Source: Micromonospora narathiwatensis (GTDB lineage: Bacteria; Actinomycetota; Actinomycetes; Mycobacteriales; Micromonosporaceae). From it: a DNA stretch of 64,000 nt. A program made the position numbers and the translations under genes. The notes beneath the pieces are model-generated. The model was given only the letters and a program-made list of their open reading frames with translations. It did not search any database and was not told where the DNA came from. How positions within the stretch are numbered: position 1 is the stretch's first letter; every line of letters begins with the position of its first letter. The stretch covers positions 6,547,958-6,611,957 of the forward strand of contig NZ_LT594324.1 of NCBI RefSeq assembly GCF_900089605.1, written 5' to 3'. Shown here piece after piece: positions 26,862-36,814 of this stretch.

Positions 26862-26951
26862 GTGGCGCACGCGTCGGTAAAGATCATCGGCGGGGCGACT
26901 GCCGGCGTGTCGGCTACGAAGCGTGACATCGAGGCAACCGGATGCGACTGA
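26862..26951 (+). CDS. Possible leaderless 29-codon upstream open frame
   Basis: A GTG placed 7 bases after a TAGGCT box opens a 29-codon frame ending at 26949..26951. It overlaps the ATG of the metallo-hydrolase (26942) by 10 bases. The peptide (VAHASVKIIGG.., ending EATGCD) is not recognised. If translated, it would couple the ribosome to the downstream start, which has no good ribosome-binding site of its own. It could equally be chance. Confidence rests on the promoter spacing shared with real genes. Confidence 0.35.
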   Translation: MAHASVKIIGGATAGVSATKRDIEATGCD

Positions 26952-27697
26952 CGGTCCTCGGCTGCGCGGGCAGCTTCCCCGGCCCCGAGTCCCCCTGCTC
27001 GGCATACCTGCTGGAGGCGGAGGGTTTCCGGCTCCTGATCGACTTCGGTTCGGGGGCGCTCTCCACCCTCCAGCGCTACGTCGGGCTGCACGCCCCCGAC
27101 GCCATCCTCCTCACCCACCTGCACTGCGACCACATGCTCGACGCGGTGTCGTACGTGGTGGTGCGCCGGTACGCCCCGGACGGCCCGTACCCGCCCCTGC
27201 CCGTCTACGCCCCCTCCGGCGCGCCGGACCGGATCGCCGCCGCATCCGACACGTACGGGCAGAACGACAGCACGGTCGAGGACGTCTACCAGTTCTACGG
27301 CCTGCAGCCGGGCACCTTCCCGATCGGCCCGTTCACCGTCACCGTCGACCGGATGAACCACCCGGTCGAGACGTACGGCGTGCGGCTGGAGCACGGCGGC
27401 CGGGTGTTCTGCTACTCGGCGGACACCGCGCCGTGCGAGGCGCTGCTGCGCCTCGCCCAGGACGCCGACCTGTTCCTCTGCGAGGCCAGCTACCTCGACG
27501 GCGTGGAGAACCCGCCGGACCTGCACCTGACCGGCCGCGAGGCCGGCGAGGCGGCGACCAAGGCGGGGGTCGGCCGGCTGCTGCTCACCCACCTGGTCGC
27601 GGCCTGGGGCAGCGAGGCGCTCACCGTCGAGGCCGCGGCCGGGGCCTACGCGGGACCGCTGGAAGTGGTCCGCGCCGGCGCCTGCTACGACGTCTGA
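26942..27697 (+). CDS. MBL-fold hydrolase, Rv1339-like cAMP phosphodiesterase
   Basis: A 251-residue metallo-beta-lactamase-fold enzyme with the binuclear metal motif T-H59-L-H61-C-D63-H64, a later NHPVETYG histidine, YSADTAP aspartate and LLTHL histidine. Size, motif order and position (after cysM, before rph) match M. tuberculosis Rv1339, reported as an atypical class II cAMP phosphodiesterase. By homology it would hydrolyse cAMP. The rhomboid and murI genes that precede Rv1339 in mycobacteria are absent here. The start is ATG 26942, inside the end of a short upstream frame. Confidence 0.85.
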   Translation: MRLTVLGCAGSFPGPESPCSAYLLEAEGFRLLIDFGSGALSTLQRYVGLHAPDAILLTHLHCDHMLDAVSYVVVRRYAPDGPYPPLPVYAPSGAPDRIAAASDTYGQNDSTVEDVYQFYGLQPGTFPIGPFTVTVDRMNHPVETYGVRLEHGGRVFCYSADTAPCEALLRLAQDADLFLCEASYLDGVENPPDLHLTGREAGEAATKAGVGRLLLTHLVAAWGSEALTVEAAAGAYAGPLEVVRAGACYDV

Positions 27698-27789
27698 CCT
27701 CGCCGTCGGCGCGTCGCGTTGCCGCAGTGTTCGCCGGCCGGTCAGCGGCCAGTCGCCTGGCGCATTCGTCCGGGCCGCACCCTCGGGCC

Positions 27790-28932
27790 ATGCGGATCGC
27801 CATCGTGACCGAGTCGTTCCCGCCGGACGTGAACGGCGTGGCGCACTCCGTCCTCCGGACCGCCGAACACCTCCTGACGCGGGGCCACGAGCCGCTCGTC
27901 ATCGCCCCGGCACCGGCCGGCGGCCGACGCCGGTCGGTGGAGCGCCACCCCTATCCCGTGGTGCGGATCCCGAGCCTGCCGCTGCCGCGCTACCAGGGCT
28001 TCCGGCTCGGCGTACCGGCCGCCGGGCTGGCCGACGCGCTGCTCGGCCACCAGCCGCACGTCGTCCATCTCGCCAGCCCGTTCATCCTGGGCGGGGCGGG
28101 CGCCACCCTGGCCACCCGGCACGGCCTGCCCACCGTCGCGGTCTACCAGACCGACGTCGCCGCCTACGCCCGGGCGTACCGGGTGGGCTGGGGTGAGGCG
28201 GCGGCCTGGCGTCGACTCCGCGAGATCCACAACTCGGCGCAGCGCACCCTCGCCCCCTCCACCCGGGCCGCCGCCGACCTGATCGCCAACGGGGTCCAAC
28301 GGATCTGGCTCTGGCGGCGCGGCGTCGACGCCGACCGGTTCCACCCGACCCGGCGCAGCGAGTCCCTGCGCCGGACCCTGGCGCCCGGAGGCGAACTGCT
28401 GGTCGGCTACGTGGGACGCCTCGCCCCGGAGAAGCGGGTGGAACTGCTGGCCGCCGCCGCCCGGCTGCCCAACGTACGGATCGTGGTCGCCGGTGACGGC
28501 CCGGACCGCCGCCAGCTCGAACGCGCCCTGCCGGGGGTGCGCTTCCTCGGCGTCCAGCAGGGTGCGGCGCTGGCCCGGCTCTACGCCAGCCTCGACGTCT
28601 TCGTGCACACCGGACCGCACGAGACGTTCGGGCAGACGCTCCAGGAGGCCGCCGCCAGCGGGGTACCGGTGGTGGCCCCGGCCAGCGGCGGCCCGGTGGA
28701 CCTGGTCGAGTCGGGCGTGACCGGCCTGCTGGTACCGCCCGGCGACGCGGACGCGCTCGCCGCCGCGGTCGCGGAACTCGCCGCCGACCCCGCCCGCCGG
28801 GACGCGTACGGCCGGGCCGCCCGGGAGGCGGTCAGCCGGCGTAGCTGGAGCGCGGTGGGAGACGAGTTGATCGGGCACTACCACGCCGTCGTCGCCGGTA
28901 TGCCGGCCGCCGGCCTCGCCGCGCACGGATGA
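27790..28932 (+). CDS. GT4 alpha-mannosyltransferase-like (MgtA family)
   Basis: A 380-residue GT-B glycosyltransferase of family 4. The N-terminus MRIAIVTESFPPDVNGVAHSV closely resembles mycobacterial MgtA/PimB-type GDP-mannose-dependent enzymes. The donor site shows VGRLAPEKR and the E-x7-E motif ETFGQTLQE. It likely adds mannose or a related sugar to a membrane lipid or polyprenol on the cytoplasmic face. Its stop overlaps the next glycosyltransferase start (ATGA). The two-gene pair is inserted between the Rv1339-like gene and rph, a break in the mycobacterial gene order. Confidence 0.85.
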   Translation: MRIAIVTESFPPDVNGVAHSVLRTAEHLLTRGHEPLVIAPAPAGGRRRSVERHPYPVVRIPSLPLPRYQGFRLGVPAAGLADALLGHQPHVVHLASPFILGGAGATLATRHGLPTVAVYQTDVAAYARAYRVGWGEAAAWRRLREIHNSAQRTLAPSTRAAADLIANGVQRIWLWRRGVDADRFHPTRRSESLRRTLAPGGELLVGYVGRLAPEKRVELLAAAARLPNVRIVVAGDGPDRRQLERALPGVRFLGVQQGAALARLYASLDVFVHTGPHETFGQTLQEAAASGVPVVAPASGGPVDLVESGVTGLLVPPGDADALAAAVAELAADPARRDAYGRAAREAVSRRSWSAVGDELIGHYHAVVAGMPAAGLAAHG

Positions 28933-30128
28933 GCGGCCGGGCGATGCGCATCGTCCGGGTGGCGAACTTCGTCACCGGCCGATCCGGTGGTCTGCGTACC
29001 GCGCTGCGGCACCTCGGCGAGGGCTACCTGGCCGCCGGCCACGAACCGGTGCTGGTGTTCCCCGGCGAACGGTACGGCGACACCCGCCGGCCGTGGGGCC
29101 GGGAGATCACCCTGCCCGGGCCGGAACTGCCCGGCAGCGGCGGCTACCGGCTGCTGGCCGGCCGGCGCCGGCTGGCCCGGGTGCTCGCCGACCTGGCTCC
29201 CGACCGGCTGGAGGTGTCGGACCGGAGCACCCTGCGGTGGACCGGCGGCTGGGCCCGTGACCACGGGGTGCCGTCGGTGATGGTCTCCCACGAGAGTCTG
29301 ACCGGGTTGCTCGGGCAGTGGCGGGTGCCGGCCGGCGCGGCCCGCCGGATCGCCGACCGGCTCAACCGGGAAACCCTGCACCGGTACGACCAGGTTGTCT
29401 GCACCACCCGGTGGGCGGCCGAGGAGTTCCAGCGGCTGGACGCCGCGCCCGTCGCGCTGGTGCCGCTCGGCGTCGACCTGGACACGTTCCACCCCGGGCG
29501 CGCCGACCCGACGCTGCGCGAGCGGTACGCCGACCACACCGAGGTGCTGCTGGTGCACTGCGCCCGGCTGTCGGTGGAGAAGCGCCCCGAGTTGGCCGTG
29601 GCCGCCCTCGCCCGGCTGCGCCGCGACGGCGTACCCGCGGTGCTGGTGATGGCCGGCGACGGGCCGCTGCGGTCCGCCCTGGCCCGGCGCGCGGCGGGCC
29701 TGCCGGTGCACTTCACCGGCTTCCTGCCCGACCGGACGCGCCTCGCCGCGCTGCTGGCCAGCGCGGACGTGGTGCTGGCGCCCGGTCCGGTGGAGACGTT
29801 CGGCCTGGCCGGGTTGGAGGCGCTCGCCTGCGGCACCCCGGTGGTGGCCAACGCGGCCAGCGCCCTGCCCGAGGTGATCGGGTCGGGCGGCCTCGCCGCC
29901 TACGGCACCCCGTCGGCGATCGCCGAGGCCGTCGCGCGGCTGCTGGCCCGCCCGGAGGCCGACCGGCGCGAGGCGGCCCGGCGCCGGGCCGAGGAGTTCG
30001 GCTGGCCCGCGGCGGTCGCCGGCTTCCTCCGCGCGCACGGCGTCGATCGCGCACAGCCGCCCGGCCCGCCCCGCGAGCCCGCACAGCCGTCGGGCGTCAC
30101 CCCACCGGAGGCGTCCGCCACGCCCTGA
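28929..30128 (+). CDS. GT4 glycosyltransferase
   Basis: A 399-residue GT-B enzyme, translationally coupled to the preceding MgtA-like gene by a 4-base overlap. The C-terminal donor domain has CARLSVEKRPEL and the motif ETFGLAGLEALACGTPVV. The N-terminal acceptor domain begins IVRVANFVTGRSGGLRTAL. The last 35 residues form a Pro-rich tail without homology. Together with its partner it probably builds a two-step glycolipid or lipoglycan head group. Acceptor and donor sugars cannot be read from sequence. Confidence 0.83.
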   Translation: MSGRAMRIVRVANFVTGRSGGLRTALRHLGEGYLAAGHEPVLVFPGERYGDTRRPWGREITLPGPELPGSGGYRLLAGRRRLARVLADLAPDRLEVSDRSTLRWTGGWARDHGVPSVMVSHESLTGLLGQWRVPAGAARRIADRLNRETLHRYDQVVCTTRWAAEEFQRLDAAPVALVPLGVDLDTFHPGRADPTLRERYADHTEVLLVHCARLSVEKRPELAVAALARLRRDGVPAVLVMAGDGPLRSALARRAAGLPVHFTGFLPDRTRLAALLASADVVLAPGPVETFGLAGLEALACGTPVVANAASALPEVIGSGGLAAYGTPSAIAEAVARLLARPEADRREAARRRAEEFGWPAAVAGFLRAHGVDRAQPPGPPREPAQPSGVTPPEASATP

Positions 30129-30232
30129 TCCGTGGCACGCCCGTCCGCGCCCTTCGGCGGTCGCCGGCCGGGCCGGCGCGCGGGCGCCGACGCCCCGGAC
30201 CCACCCCGCAACGGACCGGGCCGGGCACCACA

Positions 30233-30238
30233 TAGGGT
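30233..30238 (+). promoter_or_regulatory. Candidate -10 box for rph
   Basis: TAGGGT followed by 6 bases and the ATG of rph, with no ribosome-binding site. This fits a leaderless rph-rdgB transcript. Confidence 0.5.
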
Positions 30239-30244
30239 GCAGGC

Positions 30245-30970
30245 ATGGCGCGACCTGACGGGCGGCAGCCCGACCAACTCCGACCGGTGACCCTGACCCG
30301 GGGCTGGAGCACCCACCCGGAGGGCTCGGTCCTCGTCGAGTTCGGGGCGACCCGGGTGCTGTGCACGGCGAGCGTGACCGAGGGGGTGCCCCGCTGGCGC
30401 AAGGGTTCCGGGCTCGGCTGGGTGACCGCCGAGTACGCGATGCTGCCCCGGGCCACGAACACCCGCTCGGACCGGGAGAGCGTCAAGGGGAAGATCGGCG
30501 GGCGTACCCACGAGATCTCCCGGCTGATCGGCCGCAGCCTGCGCGCCTGCGTGGACCTGAAGGCCCTCGGCGAGAACTCGATCGTGCTCGACTGCGACGT
30601 GCTCCAGGCCGACGGCGGCACCCGGACCGCCGCGATCACCGGCGCGTACGTGGCGCTGCACGACGCGGTGACCTGGCTGGCCGAGCGCAAGGCCCTGACC
30701 GGCAAGGTGGAGAAGGTGATGCACCGCTCGGTGGCCGCGGTCAGCGTCGGCATCATCGAGGGCGAGCCGCGGCTGGACCTCTGCTACGCCGAGGACGTGA
30801 CCGCCGAGGTCGACATGAACGTGGTCTGCACCGGGACCGGCGACTTCGTCGAGGTGCAGGGGACGGGCGAGGCCGGAGTCTTCGCCCGTGAGCAGCTCGA
30901 CGCCCTGCTGGACCTGGGCGTCATGGGCTGCCTGGAACTGGCCGACGCGCAGCGGAAGGCGCTCTCATGA
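30245..30970 (+). CDS. rph: Ribonuclease PH
   Basis: A 241-residue phosphorolytic 3'-5' exoribonuclease that trims tRNA 3' ends, releasing nucleoside diphosphates. Signature segments [47 protein letters not shown] and [15 protein letters not shown] are all present, including the phosphate-binding arginines. The first ATG (30245) gives the usual family length. It overlaps rdgB by 4 bases (ATGA), the standard actinobacterial rph-rdgB pair. Confidence 0.96.
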   Translation: MARPDGRQPDQLRPVTLTRGWSTHPEGSVLVEFGATRVLCTASVTEGVPRWRKGSGLGWVTAEYAMLPRATNTRSDRESVKGKIGGRTHEISRLIGRSLRACVDLKALGENSIVLDCDVLQADGGTRTAAITGAYVALHDAVTWLAERKALTGKVEKVMHRSVAAVSVGIIEGEPRLDLCYAEDVTAEVDMNVVCTGTGDFVEVQGTGEAGVFAREQLDALLDLGVMGCLELADAQRKALS

Positions 30971-31584
30971 ACAAGGTGCTCCTCGCCACCCGCAACCGCA
31001 AGAAGCTCGTCGAGCTGCAGCGGATCCTCGACGGCGCGCTCGGCGCGCACCGGATCGCCCTGCTCGGCCTCGACGACGTCGAGGCGTACCCGGAGCTGCC
31101 GGAGACCGGCCTGACGTTCGGCGAGAACGCGCTGATCAAGGCCCGGGAGGGGTGCCGGCGTGCCGGCCTGCCGACCATCGCCGACGACTCCGGGCTGGCG
31201 GTGGACGCGCTCAACGGCATGCCGGGCGTGTTCAGTGCCCGCTGGGCCGGACGGCACGGCGACGACCAGGCCAACCTGCAGCTCGTCCTGGACCAGATCG
31301 CCGACCTGCCGGACGAACACCGTGCCGCGTCGTTCGTCTGCACCGTGGCGCTGGTGCTGCCCGGCGGCAAGGAGCACCTGGTCGACGGCCGTCAGGCCGG
31401 CCGGCTGCTGCGCGCGCCGCGTGGCGACGGCGGTTTCGGGTACGACCCGATCTTCCTCGGCGAGGGCCAGGAGCGGACCAACGCGGAGCTGACCCCGGAG
31501 GAGAAGGACGCGGTCAGCCACCGGGGCAAGGCGCTGCGCGAACTGGCCAAGCTGGCCGCCAAGGTGCTCCCGCCGGTGGCCTGA
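30967..31584 (+). CDS. rdgB: XTP/dITP diphosphatase (house-cleaning NTPase)
   Basis: A 205-residue Ham1/RdgB pyrophosphatase that removes non-canonical purine triphosphates (XTP, dITP). The motifs [39 protein letters not shown] and GFGYDPIF are intact. Its start overlaps the rph stop. A bidirectional hairpin terminator at 31616 closes the transcript. Confidence 0.96.
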   Translation: MNKVLLATRNRKKLVELQRILDGALGAHRIALLGLDDVEAYPELPETGLTFGENALIKAREGCRRAGLPTIADDSGLAVDALNGMPGVFSARWAGRHGDDQANLQLVLDQIADLPDEHRAASFVCTVALVLPGGKEHLVDGRQAGRLLRAPRGDGGFGYDPIFLGEGQERTNAELTPEEKDAVSHRGKALRELAKLAAKVLPPVA

Positions 31585-31615
31585 CGGCACCGACCCGAGA
31601 TCGCGCTCGATCCGC

Positions 31616-31654
31616 GAAGTAGTGGCATCCCATCGCCAGGGAGGCCACTACTTC
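31616..31654. terminator. Bidirectional terminator overlapping a stop codon
   Basis: Perfect 11-base arms GAAGTAGTGGC (31616..31626) and its complement (31644..31654) surround a 17-base loop, 32 bases after rdgB. The right arm includes the TAG stop and last codon of the convergent acetyltransferase gene. Confidence 0.75.
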
Positions 31655-32130
31655 CGCGCCAGGTCGAGGACGAGTAGATCCATCGACGGCCCCCAGGGGA
31701 GGGCGGATAGACCTACCTGCCGCCATCCGTTGCGCGCGTACATCGCGCGGGCCGGCGACCGCGGGTCGGACGCGAGCGTGGCGTACCGCTCGGGTCGCTC
31801 CCACAGGAGCCGGCGCATCAGTTCGGCACCGATTCCCTCACCACGGCGGTGCGGACGGACGATCCACTCCATGATGGCGATCTTGTCGGCGTCGCGTACC
31901 TCGGCGGGCGGGTCGGTATTGGCGCGGGACCACCAGCGGCCGGCCGGCATGGTCCACCCGTACGCCGCTCCGACCAGGGTCCCGTCGTCCTCGGCGGTGA
32001 TGAGGGTGAACCCGGGCCGGGCGGCCTCCTCGGGCAAACCGGCGCGGAACCGAGCGACGTGCTCGGGACCCTCCTGATACGGCGGTGCTGCGTAGACGAG
32101 CGCATACAGATCGGCGAGAAAAGTAAACAC
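31648..32130 (-). CDS. GNAT acetyltransferase
   Basis: A 160-residue GCN5-related N-acetyltransferase. The acetyl-CoA loop reads VRPHRRGEGIGAELM (motif A, R/Q-x-x-G-x-G/A), and ARAMYARNGWRQVG is the typical C-terminal strand. The start is GTG 32130. The acceptor substrate is unknown. It converges with rdgB and shares its terminator. Confidence 0.8.
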   Translation of the reverse strand: MFTFLADLYALVYAAPPYQEGPEHVARFRAGLPEEAARPGFTLITAEDDGTLVGAAYGWTMPAGRWWSRANTDPPAEVRDADKIAIMEWIVRPHRRGEGIGAELMRRLLWERPERYATLASDPRSPARAMYARNGWRQVGLSALPWGPSMDLLVLDLARK

Positions 32131-32189
32131 GCGCGTTGCTGAGCTCGCCCGGTGGGTGGCATAGACAAGTATGCCCGGATGCTACGGAG

Positions 32190-33406
32190 CTAAGCCCGCA
32201 CCCGCTCCACGAGGTCCCCATATGCCGGCCGCTGTTGCTCGCCCTCCGGCACGGCAGCGACTACGTGGCCGGCCACTGCCCTCACGAGTTGGTTCTGCTG
32301 CTCGCTGGGTAGCTGGTCAAGCAGGTCGGCAGCCATGCGCAGCCCGTCAGGAATGTGCCCGCCCCGGATCAGCGCCGCCGCCTGGTGCAGTTGTACCTGC
32401 GTGCGCAGCCGCGCCTGCGACGCCGGGTACAACTGCAGCGCTCGTTCCTGCGCGGCGGTGGCCGCCTGCCGGTTGCCGGCGTGGGTGTACACCCACGACT
32501 CGGTGTGCCGCAGCCGATGCTCTGGCCATCCCCACAGCGACTCCACGTCGGCGGTCACTGCATCGGGCAGCGCGTCCACATGCTCGGCCAACTGCCGCAC
32601 GGCGACCACCGCGTCGTCGTGCCGGCTGGCGAGAGACAGGGCCTGGGCTCGCCCGGCGAGCAGCCCGCACGTGGCCGCCGACGGGGCCGCGTCCACGAGC
32701 GGCAGCACTTCGTCGGACAGCGCAACCACGGCGGCCGGGGCGCGGCCGTCGTAGCAGCCGTTGACCACGTCCCACGCGCGCGTGAGCACCCGCGTTTCGG
32801 CATCGCCGGACTCGTCGGCGGCCCGCTGGGCGCTGGCCCACCACCGCCTGGCAAGCAGTGCCTGCCCGGATGCGACCAGGCTGAGCGCGACGATCACCGA
32901 CAGGTGGCCGGCGGCGCGCAGCAGCAAGGGTCGACGCCGCCCGCTGTCGGCGGCGACCTGGTGCTGCAACACCATCAGGTCCCGCCCGAGCTGGGTCATC
33001 AACTGGTCGTGCGGCTGGAGGTAGTAGCCACGCTCGTAGCCGGCGACGATCTCCGCCCACTCGTCGAAGTCGATATTGACGGCGGCGCTGAGCCCTTGCC
33101 GCAGGGCTTCCCAGCCGACCATTCGGTCCACTGCGGGTGCTGCGGCGAGCGCACCCATCGCCTGGAGGATCGCCCGTCTGCGCATGTCCTTGTCGCCTGC
33201 CTGCCTGCTCGCGTACGCGGCTTCCAGTGCACCGTCGGCGGCCAACACTCGGTCGTAGGCGGCGACCACTTCGGTGCTCGCCGGGCGGGTGCCGCGCTCG
33301 ATTTGCCCCAGGTAGCCGAAGTCGTACCTGGTCAGCTCGGCGAACTCCGCAGCGACCAGCCGGCTGCCTTGCGGTGTCGCCTGAGTATCTCTCCGAAACC
33401 GTGCAT
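32190..33406 (-). pseudogene. XRE-family regulator with TPR-like region, single-base frameshift
   Basis: The gene should begin at ATG 33406 (GAGAGG 5 bases upstream) with MHGFGEILRRHRKAAGWSL, the first helices of an XRE helix-turn-helix. At about 33348 the frame breaks. Continuing in the other frame gives FAELTRYDFGYLGQIERGTR, the rest of the same DNA-binding domain, then an approximately 350-residue helical domain. One missing G in a GGG run would restore REFAELTRY. Proteins of this type are common regulators in actinomycetes, often beside small DUF genes. It is either a real inactivating mutation or a sequencing error. Confidence 0.75.
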
Positions 33407-33521
33407 CTCGCCTCTCAGCCTGTGGGCTGCCGCGTGGGCCCACTGCTCACGGCTGCCGTATTCACAGCGTAGTGGGCACGCTACCCATATCGGTCGATCA
33501 TTTCGGCCGCCGCGAAAGGAG

Positions 33522-33731
33522 TGCGAGCGGCCACCGCCCCGAGGCACGGAATTCCGGTACGAATTCGCCCCGCGAGAGGTGCAGGACTTTCTCGACCGGG
33601 TCGCCGGTGACCTGGCCGCCGTTTACGACGCGCTCGGGCAGAGCCGGCGGGAGACCGATCGGATCAGGGCCGCGTTACGCCGTTGGCAGTCCGAGCAGGC
33701 CCGTGCCCGCAACGAGCGGAGCCAGGGGTGA
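33522..33731 (+). pseudogene. DivIVA-like domain fragment
   Basis: The frame ending at the TGA at 33729..33731 encodes EFAPREVQDFLDRVAGDL, then AAVYDALGQSRRETDRI and RRWQSEQ. This resembles the DivIVA N-terminal domain of small actinobacterial proteins (R-G-x-x-x-x-E-V-x-x-F-L-x-x-V). No in-frame ATG or GTG precedes the domain; the first GTG is at 33579, inside it. The usual N-terminal 40-60 residues are missing or in another frame. Its stop overlaps the next gene's ATG (TGATG), so it may still be translated. Confidence 0.5.
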
Positions 33732-33985
33732 TGACCGAACGTTGGGTGATCCACCTGCCGGTGGTCGTCAACGACCTGGTCTCCGCCCAGCGGCTCGCCC
33801 GGGTGGTGGCGCACTGGACCCACGCGTTGCCACAGACCGAACCCGGCGGCACCACGGTCTCACCTGAGGACGACCAGAACGTACGCCACTGGGTCTTCTG
33901 CGACCAGGTCCTCCCTGGCGGCCGGCGCTGCCTGCTGCGGCCTGACCACGACGGCGAGTGCTCCCGCCGGCCCCGGCCACGATGA
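33731..33985 (+). CDS. Small hypothetical protein with Cys/His cluster
   Basis: An 84-residue protein starting at ATG 33731, overlapping the preceding frame's stop. The C-terminal half has C-x9-C-x5-H-x3-C (in VFCDQVLPGGRRCLLRPDHDGEC), which could bind zinc. I recall similar short proteins next to XRE regulators in actinomycetes but cannot name a family. The linkage TGATG indicates co-translation with the DivIVA-like fragment. Confidence 0.6.
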   Translation: MTERWVIHLPVVVNDLVSAQRLARVVAHWTHALPQTEPGGTTVSPEDDQNVRHWVFCDQVLPGGRRCLLRPDHDGECSRRPRPR

Positions 33986-34061
33986 GCGTGTTCCACCGGC
34001 CGGGGCGTCGGTGTCCTGCCTTCCAGTGTGGTGCGCCGCAGCGTCCGAGGCGAGGCCCCGC

Positions 34062-35597
34062 TCAGCCGAGCGGGCCGACCTCCCGTTCGATCGCCGCGCG
34101 CAGCTCGGGCCCGCGCAGCACCTCCCGGGCGGCCTCCATCAGCGGGGCGAGGAACACGTCCGGTCCGGGCCCGCCCACCACGTCCGCGAGGGCGGCCAGC
34201 GCGGCCCGGCCGGCCGGCGACGGGGTCAGCGGCGCCCGGAGCTGAAGCCCGCGTACGGCGGCCAGCAGCTCCACCGCGAGCAGGCTGGCCAGGTTGTCCA
34301 GCACGGTACGCAGCTTCTTGGCCGCCGCCCAGCCCATCGAGACGTGGTCCTCCTGCATGCCACTGGTGGGCAGCGAGTCCACCGACGCGGGCGCGGCGAG
34401 CCGCCGGTTCTCCGCGACGATCCCGGCCGCCGTGTACTGGGCGATCATCAGCCCGGAGTTGACCCCGGCGTCGGGGGAGAGGAACGCGGGCAGGTCCCGG
34501 GAACGGGTGACGTCGAGCAGCCGGTCCACCCGGCGCTCGGCGATGGCGCCCACCTCGGCGGCGGCGATGGCCAGGTAGTCGGCGGCGAAGCCGAGTGGCG
34601 CGCCGTGGAAGTTGCCGGTCGACTCGACCCGCCCGTCCGGCAGCACCACCGGGTTGTCCACCACGGACCGCAGCTCCCGCCCGGCCACGGTCGCGACGAA
34701 GTCGAGGGTGTCCCGGGCCGCGCCGGCCACCTGCGGGGCGCAGCGCATCGAGTAGGCGTCCTGCACCGCGTGCGCCAGGTCGTGGCGGTGCGAGTCCATC
34801 ACCGCCGAGTCCTGCAACAGCTTGTGGATGTTGGCCGCCGAGGTCTCCTGGCCGGGGTGCGGCCGGATGGCGTGCAGTTCGGGCAGGAACGGCCGTTCCG
34901 AGCCGAGCATCGCCTCGATCGCCAGCGCGGCGGTCACGTCGGCCATGGCGAAGAGGTGCCCGGCGTCGTGGATGGCCAGCAGCAGCATGCCGAGCATCCC
35001 GTCGGTGCCGTTGATCAGGGCCAGCCCCTCCTTGGCGGCCAGCTCGATCGGCGCCAGGCCGACCCGGCGCAGCGCCTCGCCGCCGGGGATCCGCTCCCCG
35101 GCCGGGCCGAGCACCCAGCCCTCGCCGAGCAGCACCAGCGCGCAGTGCGCCAGCGGGGCCAGGTCGCCGGAGGCGCCGAGTGAGCCGTGCTCCGGCACCC
35201 ACGGGGTGACCTCGTGGTTGAGCAGGTCCACCAGCGCCTCGGCGACCAGCGGCCGGACCCCGGAGCGGCCCAGGGCGAGCGAGCGTACCCGCAGCAGCAT
35301 CATCGCGCGGACCACCTCGCGGGGCATCGGCGCGCCCACCCCGGCGGCGTGCGAGCGGATCAGCGCGTGTTGCAGCTCGGCCCGCCGCTCGGGCGCCACG
35401 AAGGTGTTCGCGAGGGCCCCGAAGCCGGTGGAGACGCCGTAGACGGGCCGCCCGGCCGCCTCGATGCCGTCCACGATGGACCGGCTGGCCGCCATCGCCT
35501 CCACGGCGGCCGGGTCGAGGACGACCTTGGCGGCGCCGCGGGCGACGGCGAGCACGTCGGCGGGGGAGATCCCGGTGGGCTGGATGGTCACGGTCAT
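34062..35597 (-). CDS. hutH: Histidine ammonia-lyase
   Basis: A 511-residue enzyme that deaminates histidine to urocanate, the first step of histidine use. The MIO electrophile forms autocatalytically from A142-S143-G144 in [12 protein letters not shown], the same numbering as the classical enzyme. [11 protein letters not shown] and the C-terminal [13 protein letters not shown] are also present. The start is ATG 35597, overlapping the hutI stop (ATGA). It is the last gene of the operon although it performs the first reaction. Confidence 0.97.
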   Translation of the reverse strand: MTVTIQPTGISPADVLAVARGAAKVVLDPAAVEAMAASRSIVDGIEAAGRPVYGVSTGFGALANTFVAPERRAELQHALIRSHAAGVGAPMPREVVRAMMLLRVRSLALGRSGVRPLVAEALVDLLNHEVTPWVPEHGSLGASGDLAPLAHCALVLLGEGWVLGPAGERIPGGEALRRVGLAPIELAAKEGLALINGTDGMLGMLLLAIHDAGHLFAMADVTAALAIEAMLGSERPFLPELHAIRPHPGQETSAANIHKLLQDSAVMDSHRHDLAHAVQDAYSMRCAPQVAGAARDTLDFVATVAGRELRSVVDNPVVLPDGRVESTGNFHGAPLGFAADYLAIAAAEVGAIAERRVDRLLDVTRSRDLPAFLSPDAGVNSGLMIAQYTAAGIVAENRRLAAPASVDSLPTSGMQEDHVSMGWAAAKKLRTVLDNLASLLAVELLAAVRGLQLRAPLTPSPAGRAALAALADVVGGPGPDVFLAPLMEAAREVLRGPELRAAIEREVGPLG

Positions 35598-36814
35598 TGC
35601 GGCACTCCGTTGTGCAGAACCTGGCGGATCAAGGGGACACCGGGCCGGTAGGCCAGGTGCAGGTGGGAGGGGGCGTCGAGGATCATGAGGTCGGCCCGGG
35701 CGCCGGGCCGCAGCCGCCCGACGTCGTCGCGGCGTAGTGCCGCCGCCCCACCGGCGGTCGCGGCCCACACCGCCTCCGCCGGGGTCATCCGCATCTCGCG
35801 TACGGCGAGCGCGATGCAGAACGGCATCGACGACGTGTACGACGACCCGGGGTTGCAGTCGGTTGCCAGCGCCACGGTCACGCCCGCGTCGAGCAGCCGC
35901 CGGGCGTCCGGGTACGGCGACCGGGTGGAGAACTCCGCCCCGGGCAGCAGGGTGGCGACGGTGCTGCTCTCCGCGAGCGCGTCGATGTCGGCGTCGGTCA
36001 GGTGGGTGCAGTGGTCCACGCTGGCCGCGCCCAGTTCCACCCCGAGCTGCACGCCCGGCCCGGGACCGAGCTGGTTGGCGTGCACCCGCACGCCCAGCCC
36101 GACCGCCTGCCCGCAGGCGAGGATCGCCCGGGCGTGGTCCACGTCGAACGCGCCCCGCTCGCAGAACACGTCGATCCACCGGGCGTACGGCGCGGCGGCG
36201 GCCAGCATCGGCCCGCACACCATGCCGACGTAGTCGTCGGGGCGGTCGGCGTACTCGGCGGGCACGACGTGCGCCCCGAGGAACGTGGTGTCGTCGGTGA
36301 ACTCGGCGGCGATCCGCAGCGAGCGGGCCTCGTCGGCGACCGTGAGGCCGTACCCGCTCTTGATCTCGATGGTGGTGGTGCCCTGCCGCATCGCCTCGGT
36401 GTGCAGCCGCTGCACGGTGGCCCGCAGCTCGTCGTCCGAGGCGGCGCGGGTGGCGCCGACGGTGGTGCGGATGCCGCCCCCGGTGTACGGCTCGCCGGCC
36501 ATCCGGGCGGCGAACTCGGCGGCCCGGTCCCCGGCGAATACCAGGTGGGCGTGGCTGTCCACGAAGCCGGGCAGCACGGCGGCCCCCGCGGCGTCGATCC
36601 GCCGGTCGGCGGCCGGGGCGTCCCGGGCCGGCCCGATCCAGCCCACCAGCCCGTCCTCGACCAGCAGGGCGACGTCGCGGCGCAGACCCAGCGGCCCGCC
36701 CGCGCCGCCGGGGGAGTTGGTGACCAGCTCCCCGATGTTGTCCACCAGGAGGCTGCCCGAGTGTCGCACCGCCCGCCGAACCGGTCCGTCCGGCCGCATC
36801 GGGAAGCCGGTCAT
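35594..36814 (-). CDS. hutI: Imidazolonepropionase
   Basis: A 406-residue amidohydrolase-superfamily enzyme that opens 4-imidazolone-5-propionate to N-formimino-L-glutamate, the third step. The metal site HAH is seen in [13 protein letters not shown], with GYGLTV, AHVVP and [14 protein letters not shown] later. [13 protein letters not shown] near residue 19 is the usual N-terminus, so a shorter start is possible; ATG 36814 is chosen because it overlaps the hutF stop (ATGA). The overlaps on both sides indicate tight translational coupling. Confidence 0.96.
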   Translation of the reverse strand: MTGFPMRPDGPVRRAVRHSGSLLVDNIGELVTNSPGGAGGPLGLRRDVALLVEDGLVGWIGPARDAPAADRRIDAAGAAVLPGFVDSHAHLVFAGDRAAEFAARMAGEPYTGGGIRTTVGATRAASDDELRATVQRLHTEAMRQGTTTIEIKSGYGLTVADEARSLRIAAEFTDDTTFLGAHVVPAEYADRPDDYVGMVCGPMLAAAAPYARWIDVFCERGAFDVDHARAILACGQAVGLGVRVHANQLGPGPGVQLGVELGAASVDHCTHLTDADIDALAESSTVATLLPGAEFSTRSPYPDARRLLDAGVTVALATDCNPGSSYTSSMPFCIALAVREMRMTPAEAVWAATAGGAAALRRDDVGRLRPGARADLMILDAPSHLHLAYRPGVPLIRQVLHNGVPQ

